Below, piece after piece: positions 32,784-40,891 of a stretch of 64,000 nt of DNA. This stretch comes from Bacilli bacterium. Lineage in GTDB: Bacteria; Bacillota_I; Bacilli_A; RF39; UBA660. Under the pieces are notes generated by a model. It was not told the DNA's origin and did not search any database. It was given only the letters and a program-made list of their open reading frames with translations. A program made the position numbers and the translations under genes. The DNA is taken from NCBI GenBank assembly GCA_017433415.1, contig JAFRHI010000009.1, positions 1 to 64,000 of the forward strand. The letters run 5' to 3'. Position 1 is the stretch's first letter. Each line of letters begins with the position of its first letter.

Positions 32784-33458
32784 ATGAGTTATGAAATGCT
32801 AATAATACTTATTACATTAATTATTACTTTTGGTGCTCAGTGGTACATAAATAGTATGTACAAAAGAACAAAAAAAATAAAGGCTGATTCAAGGATGACT
32901 GGTTGTGATGTTGCTCGAAAGATTCTTGATAAAAATGGTTTAAAAAATGTTAAAGTACTTGAAGTTAGTGGAACACTTACTGATCATTATGATCCAAGAA
33001 ATAAGACAGTAAGTCTATCAACGGATATTTATAATACTAGTACTGTAGCAGCAGTTAGTGTAGCGGCTCATGAATGTGGACATGCTATTCAAGATAAAAA
33101 TAATTATTTTTTCTTAAGATTTAGAAATAGTATTGTTCCTGTAGTTAATCTTTCTTCTAAACTTGGATATATTGCTATTATGATTGGTTTATTTACATCA
33201 TTAACTAGTTTTTTATGGATTGGTATATTTTTAGAATTTGTTATATTATTATTTCAAGTTGTTACATTACCAGTTGAGTTTAATGCATCGAGTAGAGCTT
33301 TGAAACAGTTAGAAGAATTAGAAATTGTTTCTAAAAGAGAACATAGATTATGTTATAAAATGTTAAAGGCAGCAGCTCTTACTTATGTTGCAGGAGTAGC
33401 AACGGCTATTTTACAAATATTTAGACTTTTATTAATTGCTAGAAGTGATGAGAGGTAG
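32784..33458 (+). CDS. YugP-type membrane zinc peptidase
   Basis: 224 aa. SVAAHECGHAIQD near residue 95 holds the HExxH zinc motif. An N-terminal helix (1-20), central hydrophobic pair (about 120-160) and a C-terminal helix place it in the membrane. SRMTGCDVARKILDKNGL, VEVSGTLTDHYDPRNKTVSLS-type text (here EVSGTLTDHYDPRNKTVSL) and LPVEFNASSRALKQL are standard blocks of the YugP/DUF family of putative neutral zinc proteases. Physiological substrate unknown. It is followed by the MYG1 gene after three bases. Confidence 0.88.
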   Translation: MSYEMLIILITLIITFGAQWYINSMYKRTKKIKADSRMTGCDVARKILDKNGLKNVKVLEVSGTLTDHYDPRNKTVSLSTDIYNTSTVAAVSVAAHECGHAIQDKNNYFFLRFRNSIVPVVNLSSKLGYIAIMIGLFTSLTSFLWIGIFLEFVILLFQVVTLPVEFNASSRALKQLEELEIVSKREHRLCYKMLKAAALTYVAGVATAILQIFRLLLIARSDER

Positions 33459-33461
33459 AAT

Positions 33462-34367
33462 ATGATTAAAATAGTAGATAGTATAAATGAAGCAAATTGC
33501 ATAACCCATAGTGGGACTATGCATGCAGATGAGGTTTTTTCAACTGCATTTTTGGAATTATATTTAGGTGATGTAAAGGTTTTTAGGACAAGTAATGTTG
33601 ATTCTACTGAAGTTAATGATAGTGTTTTTGTTTACGATATTGGTAGAGGTAAGTTCGATCATCATCAAAATGATGCTTTAAAAAGAGAAAATGGTATTAT
33701 TTATGCCGCATTTGGTTTATTATGGAAAGAATTAGGAAAAGACTTTTTAAAGAAACAAGAATTTGACAATGTTGATGAAATGTTTTTGGCTATTGATAAA
33801 GATTTAATAGAAGCAATAGATGCTGATGATAATGGTCAATTTCCTAAGATTGAGGCTAATTACAAAGTAAAAACTTTAAGTGGTGTTATTAAATTGTTTA
33901 ATCCTAGTTATGAAGCTTTTCAGAGTGAGAGTGAGCAATTCTTAAAAGCTGTTAATTTGGCTAAAACAATTATTGAAGAAGAACTATTATATATAAATGG
34001 AAAAGTTATTGCTGATAAGAAAGTTCAAGAAATATTAGATGAATGTGATGGTAGCGAGAAATACTTAATTTTAGATGAATATTTACCATATGAAGAGGTA
34101 TTACTTAATCACGAAAAAGCGGCTAATGTATTGTTTGTGGCTTTTCCATCTAATAGGGGTGGTTATGCGGTTAAGACTTTGCCGAAGAGTGTTGAAGATA
34201 AAACAGCACGTTTAGAATTTCCTGAGGAATGGAAGGGACTTACTGGTACAGAATTAGAAGAGGTTTCAGGAATAAAGGGATTAAGATTTTGTCACTCAGC
34301 ACGTTTTATTATAAATTGTGAAAATATAGATACAGTTTATGAGGTTTTTGCTAAGATATGTAAATAA
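33462..34367 (+). CDS. MYG1-family exonuclease-like protein
   Basis: 301 aa. THSGTMHADEVFSTAFL and FVYDIGRGKFDHHQND are the DHH-like metal motifs of the MYG1 (UPF0160) family. IYAAFGLLWKELG, IEAIDADDNGQ and the C-terminal GLTGTELEEVSGIKGLRFCHSARF also match. Eukaryotic MYG1 is a 3'-5' RNA exonuclease; bacterial members are presumed hydrolases of phosphodiester or related bonds. Length is as expected. Start ATG 33462 follows GAGAGGTAGA and the gene is co-transcribed with the peptidase. Confidence 0.9.
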   Translation: MIKIVDSINEANCITHSGTMHADEVFSTAFLELYLGDVKVFRTSNVDSTEVNDSVFVYDIGRGKFDHHQNDALKRENGIIYAAFGLLWKELGKDFLKKQEFDNVDEMFLAIDKDLIEAIDADDNGQFPKIEANYKVKTLSGVIKLFNPSYEAFQSESEQFLKAVNLAKTIIEEELLYINGKVIADKKVQEILDECDGSEKYLILDEYLPYEEVLLNHEKAANVLFVAFPSNRGGYAVKTLPKSVEDKTARLEFPEEWKGLTGTELEEVSGIKGLRFCHSARFIINCENIDTVYEVFAKICK

Positions 34368-34445
34368 TTGTAAAAGTCAGGATTTTTAAAAGATAATTTC
34401 TTTAAAAGTAGAATTTAAAATTATATTATATTAATGAGGTGGACT

Positions 34446-35021
34446 ATGTATAATCGAAAAAAAGAATTAAGAAAAAATATAATATATAGTGTAGTAATAT
34501 TATTACTAGCAGTTTTTTCTACATATTATATATATAATAAATTTCAAGGTGATAGGGAAATTGATTTTAGTTCAGAATCACTTGATGTTATTTATCATGA
34601 GGGTACTGGAGATAAAATTACTATTTCAAAAATGACACCAGTTACTGATTCAGTAGGATTATCTTCTAAATCATATAATGTGTCATTAAAAAACAATTTA
34701 ACAGAAGATGTTTTATATACTATTAAAATAGTAGATGATTTAGAACAGATTGAAGCAGATAGTTGTGGTGATATGCTAATACCTAAAGACAATATAAGAA
34801 TTTCTGTTAAAATAAATAAGCATGAGAATGCTATATATCAATTAGATGAATTAGATGATGGTATATTACTTCATGATACTATTGATGCTTTAGATACTGC
34901 AGATATTGCTATTAGAGTATGGATTAAACAAGATAGTAATGTACCTGCTGGTAGTAAATTACATTATCATGGTAAAATTCAAGTTGTTGAAGAAGATGGA
35001 ATGATAGCAATTAATAAATAG
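34446..35021 (+). CDS. Single-pass extracellular beta-domain protein, unknown
   Basis: 191 aa from ATG 34446, set by GAGGTGG just before. One N-terminal helix (about 10-28, NIIYSVVILLLAVFSTYYI) precedes an outward domain rich in beta strands (ISKMTPVTDSVGLSSKSYNVSLKNNL and VWIKQDSNVPAGSKLHYHGKIQV). The pattern with DAD-type strands and KQDSNVPAG loosely recalls camelysin/TasA-like proteins, but key features are not clear. It lies eight bases before yceD. Confidence 0.5.
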   Translation: MYNRKKELRKNIIYSVVILLLAVFSTYYIYNKFQGDREIDFSSESLDVIYHEGTGDKITISKMTPVTDSVGLSSKSYNVSLKNNLTEDVLYTIKIVDDLEQIEADSCGDMLIPKDNIRISVKINKHENAIYQLDELDDGILLHDTIDALDTADIAIRVWIKQDSNVPAGSKLHYHGKIQVVEEDGMIAINK

Positions 35022-35029
35022 GTGATTGG

Positions 35030-35506
35030 ATGGAAATTGATTTAGGACTTTTACATAGTAATGCAATAGAAAATATTGATATTAGTGGTAGTTATTTTCT
35101 TGATAAGGCTTATTATGAAAATACAGATATTATAGATTTGAAGGAAATAAAAGTTAAGGGAAATATTACTAAAAAGGATACAGAAGAAGGTTTGAAAGAT
35201 TATATAGAATGTTCTATTTCTGGTACTATGGTAATAGAAGATTCTATTTCACTTGAGCCTATAGACTTTCCTTATGAGATATTTTATTCGGATTTTCTTT
35301 GGGAAAACTGGTTAAAAAGTGAAAATATACTTGATATTTTTAGCTTTTTGTGGGAAAATATTGTACTAGAGGTCCCCTTACAATATACTAAGGTCGAAGA
35401 TCTCAGTAAATTTCATGGGGATGGATGGAGATTGGTTAGTGAAGATGATTTAGCACATAATAACAATCCATTTAGTGAGTTATTAAAAGATATAGAAGAG
35501 GAGTGA
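35030..35506 (+). CDS. yceD: YceD/DUF177-type protein upstream of L32
   Basis: 158 aa. The gene sits four bases before rpmF, the almost universal yceD-rpmF arrangement. [49 protein letters not shown] has the strand layout of DUF177 but lacks the usual C-x-R-C cysteine pair. The family is linked to large-subunit rRNA or ribosome biogenesis. Identity rests mostly on position and general pattern. Confidence 0.75.
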   Translation: MEIDLGLLHSNAIENIDISGSYFLDKAYYENTDIIDLKEIKVKGNITKKDTEEGLKDYIECSISGTMVIEDSISLEPIDFPYEIFYSDFLWENWLKSENILDIFSFLWENIVLEVPLQYTKVEDLSKFHGDGWRLVSEDDLAHNNNPFSELLKDIEEE

Positions 35507-35510
35507 TAAG

Positions 35511-35720
35511 ATGATGAAATTAGACATTCAATTGTTTGCAGTTCCTTTCCGTAAAGTTTCAAAAACAAGAAAGAGAATGAGAAGAAGTCACAATGCTATG
35601 GAAGTTCCTGGTATGACAAAATGTCCTAGTTGTGGCGAAATGATTAAGCCACATAGAGTTTGTCCAAAATGTGGTAGCTACAAAGGAAAAGTAGAAGTTG
35701 TTAAAGAAAAAGCAGAATAG
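35511..35720 (+). CDS. rpmF: Ribosomal protein L32 with an N-terminal Prp-type tag
   Basis: 69 aa. The core [18 protein letters not shown] and the zinc site C-P-S-C … C-P-K-C are those of bL32. In other bacteria the protein begins M-AVPF. Here MMKLDIQLF stands in front of AVPF. The same KLDIQLF-A string begins L27 in this window (50808), where in Bacillota it is the cleavage site of the protease Prp. Cleavage F-A would leave AVPFRK, exactly the normal mature L32. Ribosome site GAGGAG precedes ATG 35511 (second ATG at 35514). Identity is certain; cleavage is inference. Confidence 0.95.
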   Translation: MMKLDIQLFAVPFRKVSKTRKRMRRSHNAMEVPGMTKCPSCGEMIKPHRVCPKCGSYKGKVEVVKEKAE

Positions 35721-35733
35721 TCTGCTTTTTTTC
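35711..35733 (+). terminator. Terminator after rpmF
   Basis: AGCAGA (35711-35716) pairs with TCTGCT (35721-35726) around ATAG (which ends in the stop codon), then T7. Confidence 0.8.
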
Positions 35734-35784
35734 TTTATTTATATTTTTATTTAAGTTATAATTGTTTATAGAATAGGTGATATT

Positions 35785-36450
35785 ATGATAGTTGGTTTTA
35801 GTGGTAAAAAGATCAGTATTATTGAAATTCTTTGTATTATATTAATTTTATTGATTCTTATTGTTATGGCTATTAGTGGAATATCTTCTTTAATAGGTAA
35901 GGAAAATATTAATATGTGGAGTCAAGAGGAAGATTTGCTAATTGCTGAAGCAGAAGAATATGTTATGAAAAACTATAGAGATGACTTGGTTATAGGTGAT
36001 AGTTTTGATATTCAACTTAGTGAATTAGAAAGCAAAAATTATTTACATAATAAAGTTTCTGATGTTTGTATTGATAAATCTTATATTTCGGTATATAAAG
36101 ATATAAATAATGAATATGTATATGTTCCTTTTATCAATTGTCTTGTTAATAATTATAGTGATAATAATTTATTATATCCAGTTATTGATGCATCTTTGGA
36201 TGATGATAATCTTTTAATTAGTGTTAGAGAAATAAACCATAATCAAAAAGTGTTTATTTACAGTTATATGGTAGAAATATATAAAGGAGATAATATGCTT
36301 TTTGATATAAAATCAAATGATATTAATTCAAGAGAATATATAAAAAATATTGATTTAAGTACTTATAGAAGTGATAATGAAAAATTAAAAATAATTGTTT
36401 CAGCAGAAAACAGTATTGGTTTTTATACCAAGACAATTATCAATAGTTAA
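35785..36450 (+). CDS. Single-pass membrane protein, weakly pilin-like N-terminus
   Basis: 221 aa. The N-terminus (SGKKISIIEILCIILILLILIVMAI) is a basic residue pair, a Glu, then a long hydrophobic helix, like type IV pilin-like proteins, but the Glu is two residues off the usual +5 place after Gly. The rest is a hydrophilic beta-rich domain (FDIQLSELESKNYL, YVPFINCLVN). No pilus assembly genes are visible nearby. Could be a pseudopilin relative or a plain membrane-anchored protein. ATG follows AGGTGATATT. Confidence 0.5.
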   Translation: MIVGFSGKKISIIEILCIILILLILIVMAISGISSLIGKENINMWSQEEDLLIAEAEEYVMKNYRDDLVIGDSFDIQLSELESKNYLHNKVSDVCIDKSYISVYKDINNEYVYVPFINCLVNNYSDNNLLYPVIDASLDDDNLLISVREINHNQKVFIYSYMVEIYKGDNMLFDIKSNDINSREYIKNIDLSTYRSDNEKLKIIVSAENSIGFYTKTIINS

Positions 36451-36457
36451 AGTTTAT

Positions 36458-36498
36458 AAGATTGTTAACAAAGAATTTGTTGACAATCTTTTTTTTTA
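36458..36498 (+). terminator. Strong terminator
   Basis: A 15-bp stem (36458-36472 with 36476-36490, one T-G pair, loop GAA) and a run of T follow the gene at 35785. Confidence 0.85.
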
Positions 36499-36575
36499 TA
36501 AAATATAATTTATATAGAGGAAACTATTATGATATGTGAGGGTTATTAATATGAAGAATAAGCCGATAGGAATGT

Positions 36576-36602
36576 AAGAATGAAGAAATTCATTTTTTTT
36601 TG
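36576..36602 (+). terminator. Terminator hairpin, first copy of a direct repeat
   Basis: AATGAA (36579-36584), GAAA loop, TTCATT (36589-36594), T-run. The 19 bases at 36576-36594 are identical to 38534-38552. Confidence 0.65.
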
Positions 36603-36677
36603 GAATAATTTATTTCTGTTAGGGAATTATATAAATAAATTATTTATAATTTTTAGTACTTGTTTGCAGGCAATTTA

Positions 36678-36706
36678 TTGACACGTATTTTCTTTTTTTA
36701 TATAAT
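36678..36706 (+). promoter_or_regulatory. Strong sigma-A promoter
   Basis: TTGACA (36678-36683), exactly 17 bases, TATAAT (36701-36706): a consensus match, the best in the window. It drives the secreted-protein gene at 36751. Confidence 0.8.
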
Positions 36707-36750
36707 TATATATAAGGTAGAGTGTGTATTTTTGGTTTGGAGTGAAGGAT

Positions 36751-38535
36751 ATGAATTTTAGAAAAATATTTTGTTTATTAGTATTGGCTTTTGCCGGTGT
36801 TTTGCCTTTTAAGGTTTTTGCTATTGAACCTGTTTATGACAAAGTTGAATGGGAAGATACTGAACATATATTTTTACGGGCTACTGCTACTAGTGATGGT
36901 GGATATGCTGTTATAGTAGTACCAAAAGATTTTTTGAGTTCAAGCTCATATACTGGTGATAGGAAATATATAGATATTAATAAGTATTCTAGTAATGGTG
37001 AGAATTTGTGGTCTAATAGATTTTTCCTTCCAGAACAACCAGAAGATTGTAGTAACTATCATTGGCAGTATAATCCACAAACTGGGAGAGATGAACAAGT
37101 ATGTGATAAGGTTGATTCTACACCATTAATGGGATTTACGGAGTTAGATAATGGTCGATTAATTGTAGTTTCTAATTATTTTAGATTGTTAATTGCATCG
37201 GATGGAACATTAATTTCTATTGATGATATGGGGAGTCAATATTATGACTATAAAGCTTTTAGGTGTGAGAATGAAGGAGAAGGGACAGCTTGTGCTGCAA
37301 TTGGTGGAGATAAAACAACTATTTTTAATATTTTTAATGGAAATAATGTAAGAAATGAGAGGGTAAAGGGACGGATATTTACACTTGCGGATGATGGGTC
37401 TATTTCTAACACTTTTGATATTCCTTGTCTCCCAATAGTTGTGGCAGATAACGCTACAAGTATTGGAGTTCCAGTTAGTATATTTAAAAATGAAGATGAT
37501 AATTATGTAGTAGAGACTATTGAATCAGTTATTCCGTGGGTTTATGTGTTTGATAAAAATTTACGACAGATTTCAAAGAAACCGGTTTTAATTCGAAATA
37601 GTAGTATTAAAATTCTTGAACAAATTGGTGATATTTACTGGATAAATGGACAATTTAATAATGGAAATTATTTTGGTGCATATATAAAATATAATGCTAA
37701 TTTAGCTAATTCTAAGGTTAGTTATGTTACTTTTAATTCAGCTATGAATGATGTTGTTAATGAAAGAGTATTTGCTGATGCTTTTATTGATATATTGGCA
37801 ATTCAGCAATCCGGAAGGCCAAATGAAGAAGTTATGAATGCGCTATTAGAGGGTGCAATGGCCGGTGTGGTAGGAATATTTGATGGATTCAGAGATGGAA
37901 AATATATTTCATTGTTTGATACGGAAACGAATTTACCATATGACTTAAATGATATTTCACAAGTTGATTTTAATGCTGATTTTTTAAGGTTAGATTCATC
38001 TTTAAATGAATTTGATAGGTACAATTTGATTAGTGTTCCTAAAGGTGGTATGAGTGAGCAAATCTTTAATGAATCATTAATAAGATTAATGTTTAGTTCT
38101 ATTGTAAGATTAGAAGATGGTGCAGATGTTGTAGTATTAAATGTTAATCAAAATGGTGTACCTGCAACACGACATATTAAATTTGGTAAACAGTTTACAG
38201 TATCTGCTGTTCCACAAAATGTTTCTGATGTTACTTTTACAAGTTCTGTTTATGAACCAGGGGATGTTGTTACAGTACAGCTAAGGCAAAGAGATGGTTA
38301 TTATATTGATAAGGTTATAGTAAGAGATGGAACAGGTAAAATAATTGATTTCAATCAAAAAAATCATACGTTTATAATGCCTGATTCTGATGTTACAGTT
38401 GAAGTTCAATATAAAAAGATAAATCAAGTAGGTACTGGTGCTTTGTTAACAACAATACTATCACTATTGGCTTTAGGTGGTGCTGGCTACTCTGTTTTTA
38501 GATTTTTTAAAAAACAACAAGTAATGAATGTTTAA
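36751..38535 (+). CDS. Large secreted, membrane-tethered protein of unknown function
   Basis: 594 aa from ATG 36751, behind GGAGTGAAGG. A signal peptide (KIFCLLVLAFAGVLPFKVFA) is followed by a beta-propeller-like body (WEDTEHIFLRATATSDGGYAVIV, DKVDSTPLMGFTELDNGRLIVVSN), where repeated G-G-Y or D-N-G-R strands suggest blades. Near the end is a beta repeat like the bacterial InlB/List-Bact domain (DGYYIDKVIVRDGTGKII, FIMPDSDVTVEVQYK). A C-terminal NQVGTG, hydrophobic helix and basic FRFFKKQQ tail resembles a sorting signal, but no LPxTG motif is clear. Driven by a strong promoter, so probably abundant. Confidence 0.65.
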   Translation: MNFRKIFCLLVLAFAGVLPFKVFAIEPVYDKVEWEDTEHIFLRATATSDGGYAVIVVPKDFLSSSSYTGDRKYIDINKYSSNGENLWSNRFFLPEQPEDCSNYHWQYNPQTGRDEQVCDKVDSTPLMGFTELDNGRLIVVSNYFRLLIASDGTLISIDDMGSQYYDYKAFRCENEGEGTACAAIGGDKTTIFNIFNGNNVRNERVKGRIFTLADDGSISNTFDIPCLPIVVADNATSIGVPVSIFKNEDDNYVVETIESVIPWVYVFDKNLRQISKKPVLIRNSSIKILEQIGDIYWINGQFNNGNYFGAYIKYNANLANSKVSYVTFNSAMNDVVNERVFADAFIDILAIQQSGRPNEEVMNALLEGAMAGVVGIFDGFRDGKYISLFDTETNLPYDLNDISQVDFNADFLRLDSSLNEFDRYNLISVPKGGMSEQIFNESLIRLMFSSIVRLEDGADVVVLNVNQNGVPATRHIKFGKQFTVSAVPQNVSDVTFTSSVYEPGDVVTVQLRQRDGYYIDKVIVRDGTGKIIDFNQKNHTFIMPDSDVTVEVQYKKINQVGTGALLTTILSLLALGGAGYSVFRFFKKQQVMNV

Positions 38536-38561
38536 GAATGAAGAAATTCATTCTTTTTTTT
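38534..38561 (+). terminator. Terminator after the secreted-protein gene
   Basis: A perfect 9-bp stem (38534-38542 with 38547-38555, loop GAAA) then T8; second copy of the repeat at 36576. Confidence 0.85.
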
Positions 38562-38567
38562 GTTTTA

Positions 38568-38576
38568 TGTTATAAT
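38568..38576 (+). promoter_or_regulatory. Extended -10 promoter before addB
   Basis: TG-T-TATAAT at 38568-38576, just behind the terminator; T-rich with no good -35 box. Confidence 0.5.
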
Positions 38577-38591
38577 AAAGATGGTGATAGT

Positions 38592-40889
38592 ATGCAGAGA
38601 ATAGTAGTTTGTCCTAATGAAGAAAAATTAAGAATACTTGCTGATTATGAAAGTGATAAAAATCTTCATAATATTAAATTTATGACTAAAGAAGAATTTA
38701 TTAGTAATTATTATTTTTCTTATGATGAGAATGCTATTTATTATTTAATGAAAAAGTATAATTATAATATTGATGTCTGTAAAGTATATTTGAATAATTT
38801 ATATATAATTGATTTAGATAGGGAATATAATAATAGTAAGCTTAACTTTTTAAAATCTTTAAAAAAAGAATTAATAGATAATAAACTATTATATTTTTCA
38901 CATACTTTTAAAAAGGGTTTAATTAATAAAGAAATAGAAGTTAGAAATTATTATGATTTAGATAAATATGAAGAGGAAGCTCTTAATTATAGCTTTTGTA
39001 TTCCAGAAATTAAATTTGGGCATGATGTTTATGAATTTAAAACTATTGAAGAAGAAGTTAATTTTGTTTGTTTAGAAATTATTAAATTAATTAATAAGGG
39101 AATTGATATTAATAAGATTTATCTTACTAATGTTAGTGAAGATTATTTGTATGTTTTAAAGAAAATATTTTCTTATTATAAAATACCAATTAATATTAAT
39201 TTTAGAGAAAGTATTTTTTCTACTAATATTGTTAAAGATTATTTAGAGAAAGATATTCTTGATTTAGAAGATGAAAGGAAAAAAACTATTAATAGAAAAT
39301 TAGTTAATGTTCTTAATAGTTTATCTTTTCTTGCTAAAGATGATATATATAAAAAGATATTAATTGATAAGTTAAAAAGTACTAGTATTAGTTATAGTAA
39401 TTTGAATAATGCTGTTAATATTAAAGATTTCTACAAAGAGAGTTTTAGGGATGATGAATATGTTTTTGTTTTAGGATTTAATCAAGATTTACTTCCTCAT
39501 GTTTATCAAGATATTAATTATATAAGTGATGATATTAAAGATGAGGTAGCATTATATAAGACGGATTATTTAAATAAAAGAGAAAAACAAACTATTATTT
39601 ATTTACTTAGTAAAATTAAAAATTTATCTTTGTCTTATAAACTAAGTACACCATTTAATAAGTATTATAAATCTAGTTTAATTGAGGAATATGATTTTAA
39701 TATTATTAGTGATTATAAATTTAATTATAATTATTCTAATATTTATAATAAGATTAAATTAGTAGAGATGCTTGATAAGTATAATTTATATGGTGAAAAA
39801 GATAGTGATCTTAATCTTTTAAATAGTAATTATACTATTCCTTATTTAACTTATGATAATAGTTTTACGGGTATTGATAATGATTTATATCTTAAGAATT
39901 TACCATATCCTTTAAAGCTTTCTTATACATCACTTAATAGTTATAATGAGTGTAAGTTTAAATACTACTTAAAGTATGTTTTAAAGCTTGATAAGTATGA
40001 AGATACTTTCGCAGCTTTTATAGGATCTCTTTATCATGAAATATTAAGTTTATGGCAGAAATATAATTTTAATTTTGAAGAGGAATATAATAAATATTTA
40101 GAAAGAAGAGAACTTAATTTAAAAGAAAAATTATTGTTAATTAGAATAAAAAGAGAATTATTAAGTTTAATTGAAATCTTAAAAGAACAAAGTAAATATA
40201 CAAAGTATGATGAAGCTTTATATGAAGCTTATGCTGAAGTTGATTTAGAAAAGAGTGTTTCGGTTAAATTCGTTGGTTATATTGATAAGATAATGTATTC
40301 TAAAGTAGTAGAAGATACTTATTTTTCGATAATTGATTATAAGACAGGTTTGATTGATACACATATTGAACCAATGAAATATGGTCTTCATATGCAGTTA
40401 CCAGTATATTTATATTTGATTCATTATTCAAAACTATTTACTAATCCAATATTTACGGGTATATATTATCAAAATATTTTATTTAATTATCTTAGTTGGA
40501 GTTTAAAATTAGATAAAGATTTAAAAGATAGATATTTACTTAATGGCTATTCTACAGATAATACAGATGTCCTTGAAAAGTTTGATATTACTTATAAGGA
40601 TAGTAATTTAATTAAAGGTATGAAATATAGTCCTGATAAAGGATTTGGTACTTATTCTAAGATTATTGATGATAGTACTTTATATAATTTAGTTAAATAT
40701 ACAAAAAAACATATTTCTGATCGAGTAGATGAGATACTTGAGGGGGATTTTAAAATTAATCCAAAAGTTTATGTTTTAGATAATGTTTCGTGTACATATT
40801 GTAAGTTTAATGATATTTGCTTTATGCGTAAATCACAACTTGAATACTTGGATAAAGTGGATGATTTATCTTTTTTGGGGGGTGAATAG
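38592..40889 (+). CDS. addB: AddB-like helicase-nuclease subunit
   Basis: About 765 aa from ATG 38592, behind GGTGATAGT; an ATT-type upstream start would overlap the terminator. The C-terminal nuclease domain has LYHEIL, VGYIDKIM and IIDYKTG (PD-(D/E)XK). An iron-sulphur site is suggested by YNECKFKYYLKYVL and CTYCKFNDIC (four cysteines), typical of AddB. The N-terminal helicase-like part shows no Walker A motif and the protein is shorter than the usual 1100-1200 residues. With AddA it repairs double-strand breaks by resection. The next gene, addA, starts after two bases. Confidence 0.88.
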   Translation: MQRIVVCPNEEKLRILADYESDKNLHNIKFMTKEEFISNYYFSYDENAIYYLMKKYNYNIDVCKVYLNNLYIIDLDREYNNSKLNFLKSLKKELIDNKLLYFSHTFKKGLINKEIEVRNYYDLDKYEEEALNYSFCIPEIKFGHDVYEFKTIEEEVNFVCLEIIKLINKGIDINKIYLTNVSEDYLYVLKKIFSYYKIPININFRESIFSTNIVKDYLEKDILDLEDERKKTINRKLVNVLNSLSFLAKDDIYKKILIDKLKSTSISYSNLNNAVNIKDFYKESFRDDEYVFVLGFNQDLLPHVYQDINYISDDIKDEVALYKTDYLNKREKQTIIYLLSKIKNLSLSYKLSTPFNKYYKSSLIEEYDFNIISDYKFNYNYSNIYNKIKLVEMLDKYNLYGEKDSDLNLLNSNYTIPYLTYDNSFTGIDNDLYLKNLPYPLKLSYTSLNSYNECKFKYYLKYVLKLDKYEDTFAAFIGSLYHEILSLWQKYNFNFEEEYNKYLERRELNLKEKLLLIRIKRELLSLIEILKEQSKYTKYDEALYEAYAEVDLEKSVSVKFVGYIDKIMYSKVVEDTYFSIIDYKTGLIDTHIEPMKYGLHMQLPVYLYLIHYSKLFTNPIFTGIYYQNILFNYLSWSLKLDKDLKDRYLLNGYSTDNTDVLEKFDITYKDSNLIKGMKYSPDKGFGTYSKIIDDSTLYNLVKYTKKHISDRVDEILEGDFKINPKVYVLDNVSCTYCKFNDICFMRKSQLEYLDKVDDLSFLGGE

Positions 40890-40891
40890 TA

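Larger units (their letters stand above)
36499..36750. other. Gap with an orphan mini-ORF, a terminator and a promoter
   Basis: Between the strong terminator and the secreted-protein gene lie a 9-codon ORF (36551-36577, MKNKPIGM, preceded by GAGGG), a hairpin terminator overlapping its stop (36576-36602), then about 70 AT-rich bases without visible features, and a promoter (36678-36706). No larger gene is present on either strand. It looks like a leader unit or the stump of a deleted gene. Confidence 0.5.

Noticed and set aside
35785-35860. Type IV pilin prepeptidase site
   Set aside because: The Glu is not at +5 after a Gly and no pilus assembly genes are present, so only a weak resemblance is noted.
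36724-38535. C-terminal NQVGTG as a sortase motif
   Set aside because: It lacks the Pro of LPxTG/NPxTG; the hydrophobic helix and basic tail fit a simple membrane anchor as well.
38538-38591. Longer AddB start at 38538
   Set aside because: It would lie inside the terminator and ahead of the promoter -10; ATG 38592 has a proper ribosome site and a natural N-terminus.
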